From Phycisphaerae bacterium (GTDB lineage: Bacteria; Planctomycetota; Phycisphaerae; Phycisphaerales; SM1A02), in NCBI GenBank assembly GCA_016795065.1, contig JAEUIU010000003.1, positions 1-64,000 on the forward strand: a stretch of 64,000 nucleotides of DNA, given 5' to 3'. The notes under the pieces were generated by a model. The model was not told the origin of the DNA. It saw nothing but the letters and a program-made list of their open reading frames with translations, and made no database searches. Shown in pieces: positions 25,669-33,607 of this stretch. Within the stretch, counting starts at the first letter, position 1. The number at the start of each line of letters is the position of its first letter. Made by a program: the position numbers and the translations under genes.

Positions 25669-26352
25669 ATGGAGTACCTCCTCGCGGCAATGGTCGGTCT
25701 TGGTCTGGCGGCAGCCTGTGGCCTTCGCGCCTTCGTGCCTGTCCTCGCCATGGCCGTTGCCGCCAAGGCTGGTTGGATCGAGCTGGGCGAGAGTTTCGCC
25801 TGGCTCTCGAGCTGGCCTGCCATCGCGGGTCTTCTCCTCGCCTGCCTGGCTGAAGTCTCCGGTTCACTGATCCCTGCCATCAATCACGCCCTTGACGCGA
25901 TGGCCGCCCCCGTGGCGACGGTTGCTGGTGGTGTCGTCATGGCGACCCAAGTCGGCCAACTCCCGGGCATTCCTGACGTCGTCAGCGCCGATCCGATGCT
26001 CACCTGGGGTGCTGGGCTCATCGCTGGCGGTGGCGTCGCTGCAGCGGTTCATGCCGGCAGTGCGACCTTGCGTGCGGGCTCTTCGGCAATCTCGGGTGGC
26101 CTTCTCAGTCCGCTCTACGGCCTGGCCGAGTCGATGGCCAGCGTCGTCGCCAGCATTCTGGCGTTCGTCGTGCCTGTCCTCTTTGCCGTGGCCTTCGGCG
26201 TGATCGCGTTCATCCTTCTCGGGGGAATCATCTGGTGGTTCCGTTCGCGGTCCTCGGTGTCGCCAACGAAGCGTCTCGGGTATCACTCCACGTGTGACGC
26301 CTCTCGTGCCACCCGTCGAGAATGCGGTCGCCGAACGGCACTCAGCTCCTGA
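25669..26352 (+). CDS. DUF4126 membrane protein
   Basis: 227 residues from the ATG at 25669. Strongly hydrophobic with about six helices. MVGLGLAAACGLRAFVPVLA near the N-terminus and the middle GVVMATQVGQLPGIPDV followed by GLIAGGGVAAAVHAGSATLR match DUF4126 proteins of unknown function. The last 20 residues (CDASRATRRECGRR) are basic and not family-like, and are encoded in the 59-nt overlap with the next gene. The start lies 18 nt after the last repeat of the upstream array. Confidence 0.75.
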   Translation: MEYLLAAMVGLGLAAACGLRAFVPVLAMAVAAKAGWIELGESFAWLSSWPAIAGLLLACLAEVSGSLIPAINHALDAMAAPVATVAGGVVMATQVGQLPGIPDVVSADPMLTWGAGLIAGGGVAAAVHAGSATLRAGSSAISGGLLSPLYGLAESMASVVASILAFVVPVLFAVAFGVIAFILLGGIIWWFRSRSSVSPTKRLGYHSTCDASRATRRECGRRTALSS

Positions 26353-27829
26353 ACCGATCCGTGACGAAGGCGGCCTTCCCGGCCGCTGGCGTATCGCGGC
26401 CATGTTCCTCGGCCCGGTGATCGGATCGGCGGCGGCGTTCGTTACGTGGGACGCGATCGGGTCCAAGGGAGCGATCGTCCTCGGCGTCCTGACGCTCATG
26501 GCGATCTGGTGGCTCACGCTGGCGGTGGAGCTCGCCGCGACGGCGCTCCTGCCGGTTGTTCTCCTCCCATCCTTCGGCATTAGTACCTTCGCCGAGAGCG
26601 CCGCCCCCTATGCCGATGGCGTGATCTTCCTCTTCGCCGGCGGCTTCGTGATGGCCATTGCCCTCGAACGCCACGGCCTCAGCGAACGATTCGCCCATGT
26701 TGTGGTCGGTTGCGCGGGTCACACCGGCGCGAACATCGTCGGTGCGATCATGGTCGCGACCGCTGCCCTCTCAGCGTTCGTCTCCAACACAGCCACCGCT
26801 GCGGTGATGTTGCCGATTGCCCTCGCCCTGACGCGCCCGCACTCGCAGCACCATCATGAGTACGAGCGGAGCCATACAACGCATGAAACAGACCTTCCGA
26901 CGGAGGACCATCTCCCCGATCTCGGTCGTCGTCGCTTCGCTACCGCGGCACTCTTAGGCGTCGCCTACGCGTCGACGATCGGCGGCGTCCTCACTCTCGT
27001 GGGCAGTCCACCCAACGCGGTCGCGGCCCGCTTCATCCAAGCGGAAACCGGGCAGAGCCTCTCCTTCGTCGCGTGGCTCCGCTTCGGGCTCCCAGTGGGG
27101 CTGGTGTTGCTCCCAATCACGTGGTTCATCCTCACGCGGTGGTTCTTCCCATGCGCCGATGTCCGCATCGAGGCGCGTCCGAAATCCGCGCACCGCCCAC
27201 TCGACATGCCGGCCCGGACGGTGCTGGCGATCTTCGCCCTCACCGTGGTTGCCTGGTTCACCCGCCCCCTCTGGAACGGGCTGGCGCCTGGTGTCCGTGA
27301 TGAGTCCATTTCGATCACCGCAGCGCTCCTCCTCTTGGCCCTCCCCGCCGGAGTGAGACCCTTCGGCGGCCTGGTCACCTGGCACGACCTGCGGGCCTTG
27401 CCGTGGGCGGTACTCATCCTCTTCGGCGGCGGCCTCAGCATTGCCGCGGCGATCGAGCAACATGGGGTTGCCCTCTGGCTTGCCTCGCATTCGGGGAGTC
27501 TGACGGGCGCACCGACCATTCTCGTCCTGTTGGCCATCACGGCGGTGACCTGCTTCGCCTCCGAAGTCGCCTCGAACACCGCTCTCGCCGCGACAGCCAT
27601 GCCGGTGCTGGGAGCGCTCGGAGCGGCCAGCGGCGCACCCATCGAGGGGCTTGCCGTGACAACGGCCCTCGGAGCCAGCCTCGCCTTCATGTTGCCGGTG
27701 GGCACGCCACCGAATGCGATGGTCTACGCCACCGGGCAGGTCTCACCTCGAGACATGGCCCGCGTCGGCCTCCTCCTCAACGTCATCGCGATCGCCGTCG
27801 TAACCGCAGTGAGCGCCCTCATCAACTAG
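26294..27829 (+). CDS. DASS family (SLC13) sodium/anion symporter
   Basis: 511 residues with a GTG start at 26294 inside the DUF4126 gene; an internal ATG at 26402 would drop the non-conserved N-terminus. About twelve helices. The two Ser-Asn-Thr motifs of the family are present (FVSNTATAAVMLP and VASNTALAATAMP), with the repeated LVGSPPNAVAAR and LPVGTPPNAMVYATG that form the sodium and substrate sites. It imports dicarboxylates or sulfate with Na+; specificity cannot be read. A His-rich insert (HSQHHHEYERSHTTHE, about 195-210) in a cytoplasmic loop is unusual and may bind metal. Confidence 0.88.
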   Translation: MTPLVPPVENAVAERHSAPEPIRDEGGLPGRWRIAAMFLGPVIGSAAAFVTWDAIGSKGAIVLGVLTLMAIWWLTLAVELAATALLPVVLLPSFGISTFAESAAPYADGVIFLFAGGFVMAIALERHGLSERFAHVVVGCAGHTGANIVGAIMVATAALSAFVSNTATAAVMLPIALALTRPHSQHHHEYERSHTTHETDLPTEDHLPDLGRRRFATAALLGVAYASTIGGVLTLVGSPPNAVAARFIQAETGQSLSFVAWLRFGLPVGLVLLPITWFILTRWFFPCADVRIEARPKSAHRPLDMPARTVLAIFALTVVAWFTRPLWNGLAPGVRDESISITAALLLLALPAGVRPFGGLVTWHDLRALPWAVLILFGGGLSIAAAIEQHGVALWLASHSGSLTGAPTILVLLAITAVTCFASEVASNTALAATAMPVLGALGAASGAPIEGLAVTTALGASLAFMLPVGTPPNAMVYATGQVSPRDMARVGLLLNVIAIAVVTAVSALIN

Positions 27830-29552
27830 CCTTCGGCTCCTCGTCGCCCGCGTCATCGACCTCCTGATCCTTGGTCCGGGTCATGTCGAGATTCGCGGCG
27901 AGCCGGCTCACCTCCCGTGCGTACTCGTCGATGGCTCGAAGCATGTCGAGTGATCGATCCGCGACCACCGGGTCGATGCCGCGCGTGAGCGTCTGCCTCA
28001 GGATCGCTTGACGGAGCCGCGGTCGTGCCGCATGAATGCGACGGGCGAAGGCGAGCCCGTGATCGATCGGCGACTCGGCATCGGTCTCACCACCAAGCCA
28101 GTGCATGATCCGAACGGTGAGGCCAAACGCTTCGCTTCGGAAGTCATCGAGCCCCTCGGCGAGTCGCCCGTCGGCGGCCAATTCAAACCGCTTGAGCGAG
28201 CGACGGATGTCCCGCACGTGATCGAGCGCCTGGAGGCAAGCGACCTGCCGCTCCGCGTCCGCCCCGCTCAACGAGTCGCTCCGCAGGCTACCGAGAAAGT
28301 GCTCGATCACACCCTCGGCATCCTTCACCCGCTCGAGGCGCACCGGCACCTCGCCGATCGCATCGCCTAACTGTCTGCGCGCCTCCCGTAACACTTCGAT
28401 CGACGCCAACACGAGGGACCGGCGCGCCGACTCGAGGCCGATCGATGGCACACCCGCCAATCGCGGTTCCAAGTGCACCGTGAGACTCGGCTCGCGATCG
28501 GGGATCCACCGTTCGACGCGCTCCGCCAACGGTCGGCAAATCAGGACCACCACGAGCGCCCCGAGGAACGCGAAGGAGGAATGGAAGGCCGCCAGGGCGA
28601 TCGGATCGGTCGCGCTCAGGAACCGGGTCAGGCCGATGGCCTGTTGCTCAAGAAAGGGCAGCAGGGTCAAGGCCACGGCAGCGGCGATGACTGACGATGC
28701 GATCCAGATGATGCCGACGCGCCGCCCGGGCACGTTGACGGTGGGCAGGGCGATGAGCGCGGTGCTGGTGGTGCCGACGCTTGCGCCAACGACCAGCGGC
28801 GCCGCCTGGGTGAAGGTCAAGGACCCGTCGGCCAGCGACGCCATCGCGAGGGCAACCGGCGCTGCCGAAGACTGCATCGACGCGGCGAGTATCGCCCCGA
28901 TGACGACCAGAATCGAGGTTCCGGCGGCGCTCGAAGCGTCGATTCGATCCAACTGCACCAGCGTGATGACTCCGGCGAGTGAGTCCTTCAGCGACGCGAT
29001 ACCAACGATGATGAGACCAAAGCCGGCGATGAGGAGGCCCCATTGGGCAACCCGACCGCGACGGAGCATGCGAAGGAGCGCCCCGATCAGGACCAGCGGT
29101 CCCGCGAACGCCGCGATGCTGGCTTTGAGTCCGACCGTGGCCATCAGCCAGGAGGTCGACGTCGATCCGACCGTCGCTCCGGCCACGACCGCCACCGCCT
29201 GGGTGAGGGAGATCATGCCCGCCGCGACGAAGCCCATCGTGGCGAGCACGGTGGAACTGGATGCCTGCATGGCCACGGTGAGACCGAAGCCGGTGGCGAG
29301 TCCGCGAAGGCGATTGGTCGTGAAACGGGCGAGGAGTTCCCGCAGAAGCGACCCGCCGAGCTGCTTGAGCCCGTCGGTCATCATCACCATGCCGAGCAGA
29401 AAAACACCGACGGCAGCGGAAGCCATCAGCACCGCGTGGACAGGGCCGTGCGTGGCACTCGTTGCCAGCGTGGCGACCGACTCTGCAACGGGGGGCTCCG
29501 CGACCAAGAAAGCCACCTGCTTGACCAATTCGACACCCAGCGCGAGAAACAT
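27822..29552 (-). CDS. Na+/phosphate cotransporter (NptA/YjbB type) with PhoU-like tail
   Basis: 576 residues from the ATG at 29552; a GTG at 29585 is an alternative start. The N-terminal 340 residues hold the two inverted Na/Pi repeats with the QSS motifs: AMQASSSTVLATMGFVAAG and ASMQSSAAPVALAMASLA, and GATVGSTSTSW and GASVGTTSTALIA. The C-terminal 200 residues are helical and charged like the PhoU-like domain of YjbB proteins. Na+-driven phosphate transport is the family function. It converges on the DASS gene with an 8-nt overlap of coding ends and diverges from the sugar dehydrogenase gene. Confidence 0.88.
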   Translation of the reverse strand: MFLALGVELVKQVAFLVAEPPVAESVATLATSATHGPVHAVLMASAAVGVFLLGMVMMTDGLKQLGGSLLRELLARFTTNRLRGLATGFGLTVAMQASSSTVLATMGFVAAGMISLTQAVAVVAGATVGSTSTSWLMATVGLKASIAAFAGPLVLIGALLRMLRRGRVAQWGLLIAGFGLIIVGIASLKDSLAGVITLVQLDRIDASSAAGTSILVVIGAILAASMQSSAAPVALAMASLADGSLTFTQAAPLVVGASVGTTSTALIALPTVNVPGRRVGIIWIASSVIAAAVALTLLPFLEQQAIGLTRFLSATDPIALAAFHSSFAFLGALVVVLICRPLAERVERWIPDREPSLTVHLEPRLAGVPSIGLESARRSLVLASIEVLREARRQLGDAIGEVPVRLERVKDAEGVIEHFLGSLRSDSLSGADAERQVACLQALDHVRDIRRSLKRFELAADGRLAEGLDDFRSEAFGLTVRIMHWLGGETDAESPIDHGLAFARRIHAARPRLRQAILRQTLTRGIDPVVADRSLDMLRAIDEYAREVSRLAANLDMTRTKDQEVDDAGDEEPKAS

Positions 29553-29652
29553 GGGTTCGGGCAGGCTTGGATCGATCAGCAACACGCGAGGAATATCGCC
29601 CACTCGGCCCCGCGGGCTGAAACGCAAACCCGTTGGCCGGTATCGTGTTGCC

Positions 29653-31071
29653 ATGCAGGTCGCACCATTCGTCACCGCCGCAACGTGTTTCGTGGCCGCG
29701 CTTCCCCTCACCGGATTCGGCGGCGGGTTGGGTTCGACCGCCCTAGGGCAAACGCTGACCGTCCAGACGGTCGCCACCGGACTCACCAAGCCCGTCTTTC
29801 TCACCCACGCTCCCGGCGACCCCACGCGACTCTTCGTGGTCGAGCAGCGCGGCATCATCAAGGTGATCAAGAACGGAACCGTTCAGGCGACCCCCTTCCT
29901 GAACATTGACTCCCAAGTGCCCGAGCAAACCTACTCAGGCATGCTCGGCATCGCGTTTCACCCCAACTACCAGAAGAACCGCAAGTTCTACGTGCACCAC
30001 ACGACGGGCACATCCAGCGCGATCACGGTGAACATCCGAGAGTTCACCGCCATCGACGGGAACCCCGATCAGGCTGACCCCGCATCGGGGAAAACGATCC
30101 TCAAGCTCAACTCGCCATCGACGCAAGGGTTCCATCTCGGCGGCTGGATTGGATTCGGGCCGGACAACTACCTCTATATCCCCCTCGGCGACGGCGGGTA
30201 CACGGGCGACCCGCAAGGACCACCCCGTTCGCAGAACCTCGTCGGCCAATGGTGGGGCAAGATTCTCCGCGTCGATGTGGATGGTGATGACTTCCCCGCT
30301 GATGCCACCCGCAACTATGCCGTCCCCCCGACGAACCCCTTCGTCGGCGTCGCCGGGGATGACGAGATCTGGATGCGCGGACTGCGGAACCCGTTCCGGG
30401 CGAGCTTCGATCGGGCCACCGGCTGGCTCTACGTCGGCGATGTCGGCGGCACCGCCCGCGAGGAGATCGATGTGCTGACGCCTGCCAGCGCCGGCGGCAA
30501 TGGCGGATGGAACTGCACCGAAGGGTTCCTCTGCGCGAGCAACGCCAACTGCAGTTGTCCGTCGGTCACCCTGACCACGCCGATTTACGACTACAACCAC
30601 AGCGTTGGGCAATCCATCACCGGCGGCGCGGTCTACCGCGGATGCGCGATGCCCGACCTCGACGGCACCTACTTCTTCGCCGACTACCAGGCGAACAAGG
30701 CGTTCAGCCTCCGTTGGGACGGCACGGCGGTCAGCGAGTTCACCAACCGAACCGCGTCGCTAGGTACGCCGAACACCCCGGTTGCCATCGGCGAGGATTA
30801 CTACGGCGAGCTCTACCTCGTCCTGCACACTCCCGGCCAAATCAAGAAGATCGTTCCCACCCCCGCCTCGCCGGATGCCGACGGCGATGGCATCCCGGAT
30901 TCATGCGAATCGCCCCTCTTTGGCGACATCAACGGGGACGGACATGTCGACGGCGCCGACCTGAGCATCCTGTTAGGTGCCTGGGGAGCGAGCGTCTCGC
31001 CGGCCGACCTCAACCACGACGGCACCGTCGATTCCACGGACCTTGCACTTCTCCTCGGAGCCTGGCAGTAG
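29653..31071 (+). CDS. PQQ-type glucose/sorbosone dehydrogenase-like protein with dockerin-type repeat
   Basis: 472 residues from the ATG at 29653, which starts a signal peptide (hydrophobic 5-25, ending ALGQ). The six-bladed propeller of the glucose/sorbosone dehydrogenase family is clear: TGLTKPVFLTHAPGDPTRLF, SGMLGIAFHPNYQKNRKFYV, WIGFGPDNYLYIPLGDGG, WWGKILRVDVDGDDFP, MRGLRNPFRASFDR and LYVGDVGGTAREEIDVL. The His of AFHP and the Arg of GLRNP are the usual catalytic or PQQ-contacting positions. A disulfide-rich loop (about 290-310) is inserted. The C-terminus is the dockerin pair DINGDGHVDGADLSILLGAW and DLNHDGTVDSTDLALLLGAW. It is probably a secreted sugar oxidase that recruits a partner through the tail. 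Confidence 0.88.
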   Translation: MQVAPFVTAATCFVAALPLTGFGGGLGSTALGQTLTVQTVATGLTKPVFLTHAPGDPTRLFVVEQRGIIKVIKNGTVQATPFLNIDSQVPEQTYSGMLGIAFHPNYQKNRKFYVHHTTGTSSAITVNIREFTAIDGNPDQADPASGKTILKLNSPSTQGFHLGGWIGFGPDNYLYIPLGDGGYTGDPQGPPRSQNLVGQWWGKILRVDVDGDDFPADATRNYAVPPTNPFVGVAGDDEIWMRGLRNPFRASFDRATGWLYVGDVGGTAREEIDVLTPASAGGNGGWNCTEGFLCASNANCSCPSVTLTTPIYDYNHSVGQSITGGAVYRGCAMPDLDGTYFFADYQANKAFSLRWDGTAVSEFTNRTASLGTPNTPVAIGEDYYGELYLVLHTPGQIKKIVPTPASPDADGDGIPDSCESPLFGDINGDGHVDGADLSILLGAWGASVSPADLNHDGTVDSTDLALLLGAWQ

Positions 31072-31100
31072 CCGCGCGTCAGAAGTCAGGTAGGCAACCC

Positions 31101-31961
<861 letters not shown>

Positions 31962-31996
31962 AAGCCCCCGACCCCCTTCCCGACGGAACACCAACC

Positions 31997-32731
31997 ATGC
32001 GCGTCAACAGCAGTCAGGAACAATGGAACACTCCGTGGACCCGCGGCGACATGATGGTCGCGGCAGAGGCGCCGGTCACCTCGCGCGTCGCCTTCATCCG
32101 TCGCACCTACTTGCACCTGGCCGGATCGGTCCTCGCGTTCACCGCGATCATGGCCGGCCTCATGCAGTTGCCGATGATCGATGAGATCGTTCGCTCGATG
32201 TCCTCCCGCGGCGTCTGGCTGGTGCTCATGCTCGCGTTCATGGGCGTTGCCTATGGCGCCGACCGGCTGGCCCGCAGCGAAGCCTCGGTCGGCCTTCAGT
32301 ACGCGGGACTTGGTCTCTACATCCTGCTCGAGGCGGTCATCTTCACCCCGATGATCTACTTCGCGTCGCGATTCGGACCTGAGAACGTCCTTCTCACCTC
32401 AGCCGGCGCGACCGGCGCCCTCTTCGCCGGCCTCACGGCCGTCGTCTTTATCACGAAGGCCGACTTCTCGTTCCTTCGCACGGTGCTCTGCCTGGCCAGC
32501 ATCGCCGCAGTCGTCGGCATCGTTGCCAGCCTGATCTTCGGCTTCTCGCTGGGGATCTGGTTCTCGGTGGCGATGATCTTCCTCGCCTCTGGCTACATCG
32601 CCTACGACACCTCCAACATCCTCCATCACTACCGGACGACCCAGCATGTCGCAGCCTCCCTGGCCCTCTTCGCCTCGGTGATGCTCCTCTTCTGGTACGT
32701 CCTCCGCTTCTTCATGGCCCGTCGCGACTAG
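31997..32731 (+). CDS. Bax inhibitor-1 family membrane protein
   Basis: 244 residues from the ATG at 31997. Seven helices, with AFIRRTYLHLAGSVLAFTAI at the start of helix 1 and the family core GLQYAGLGLYILLEAVIFTP, FITKADFSFLRTVL and ASGYIAYDTSNILHHY. The conserved Asp pair for the pH-sensing Ca2+-leak function of the YetJ/BI-1 type is represented by D in SGYIAYDTSN, with another candidate near the C-terminus (ARRD). The gene is followed by a clear terminator and is probably the last of the unit that starts with the sugar dehydrogenase. Confidence 0.9.
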   Translation: MRVNSSQEQWNTPWTRGDMMVAAEAPVTSRVAFIRRTYLHLAGSVLAFTAIMAGLMQLPMIDEIVRSMSSRGVWLVLMLAFMGVAYGADRLARSEASVGLQYAGLGLYILLEAVIFTPMIYFASRFGPENVLLTSAGATGALFAGLTAVVFITKADFSFLRTVLCLASIAAVVGIVASLIFGFSLGIWFSVAMIFLASGYIAYDTSNILHHYRTTQHVAASLALFASVMLLFWYVLRFFMARRD

Positions 32732-32791
32732 CCAAGCGGACGGCCCGGGGACACGCCCGGGAACGATACGACTCACTCGATCACCCCCTTG

Positions 32792-32817
32792 GGGCCCGGT
32801 TCCGACCGGGCCCTTTT
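32792..32817 (+). terminator. intrinsic terminator
   Basis: Perfect 9-bp stem GGGCCCGGT / ACCGGGCCC (32792-32800, 32805-32813) with loop TCCG, followed by TTTT. It ends transcription after the Bax1-I gene. Confidence 0.9.
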
Positions 32818-32858
32818 ACGTTCTGGGGGCCGCGAAGCGCATCACCGACGCTTCCGGC

Positions 32859-32886
32859 TTGGCTTTCCCCGAACCGCCCGTACACT
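32859..32886 (+). promoter_or_regulatory. sigma70-like promoter for the sigma/kinase operon
   Basis: TTGGCT (32859-32864) and TACACT (32881-32886) are separated by 16 nt, about 107 nt upstream of the ECF sigma gene and just after the terminator of the preceding unit. A TACACT also lies at 36575-36580 upstream of the isocitrate dehydrogenase gene but lacks a good -35. Prediction from motif only. Confidence 0.4.
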
Positions 32887-32992
32887 CGGTAAAGATCGCG
32901 TTGGGTGAATGCCCGGCGGTCTCGGGCCATCGGCAACTCGATCGAATCGTGTGGGCGCGGGCGAGTGAGCCGACTTGTTATGGACGACATGG

Positions 32993-33607
32993 ATGAGTCT
33001 CCCTTCGCGGACGACAACCACGACGGCCCTTCTCGACGCGCTCTGCGCGTCGGAAGATGGTGGCACTTGGTCGGTGTTCGTTGCCCGCTATGAGCCGATC
33101 CTGCGGGCGGTCGCCTCCCGCCTAGGGCTGGGTTCCGATGACGCCGCCGACATTGCCCAGCAGACCCTCCTCGAGTTCGTCCGCGACATGCGCGGTGGCA
33201 AGTACGACCGATCGCGAGGACGGCTGCGGACCTGGATCATCGCCATCGCCGAGCATCGCGGCCGCGATCTTCTCCGTCGTATCGCCCTTCGTCGTGGCGA
33301 GACCTCCGACACCACCCTCGCAACGTTGCCCGATCGGGCGGCCCTGGAGCAGGTTTGGGAGGACGAGGAACGCAAGAGTATCGCCCAAGATGCCTGGCAC
33401 ACCCTTCGCGAGAACTCGCAGTTTGACGACCGCACCCTTCGCATCTTCGAATTAGTCGCCCTGCGCGGCGTCCCCGCATCGGCGGCCGCAAGCGAGTTTG
33501 GGGTGAGCGAGCAGAATGTCTACGTCCTCAAGCACCGCGTCGCCCGACGACTGCGAGAGCTAGTCGACGAAGTCAGCCGCACCTATCAGGAGGGTGGTGC
33601 CGCGTGA
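32993..33607 (+). CDS. ECF sigma factor paired with Ser/Thr kinase
   Basis: 204 residues from the ATG at 32993; a TTG six codons upstream is possible but less likely. Region 2 is PILRAVASRLGLGSDDAADI and AQQTLLEFVRDMRGG, then RSRGRLRTWIIAIAEHRGRD. Region 4 is FDDRTLRIFELVALRGVPAS followed by the helix-turn-helix ASEFGVSEQNVYVLKHRVAR. The stop overlaps the kinase start by 4 nt (GTGA). Such sigma/kinase pairs are a known planctomycete trait and may be activated by phosphorylation rather than by a membrane anti-sigma alone. Confidence 0.9.
   Translation: MSLPSRTTTTTALLDALCASEDGGTWSVFVARYEPILRAVASRLGLGSDDAADIAQQTLLEFVRDMRGGKYDRSRGRLRTWIIAIAEHRGRDLLRRIALRRGETSDTTLATLPDRAALEQVWEDEERKSIAQDAWHTLRENSQFDDRTLRIFELVALRGVPASAAASEFGVSEQNVYVLKHRVARRLRELVDEVSRTYQEGGAA

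Noticed and set aside
28480..29652. Plus-strand extension upstream of the sugar dehydrogenase
   Set aside because: It is antisense to the Na/Pi transporter; the signal peptide begins at 29653.
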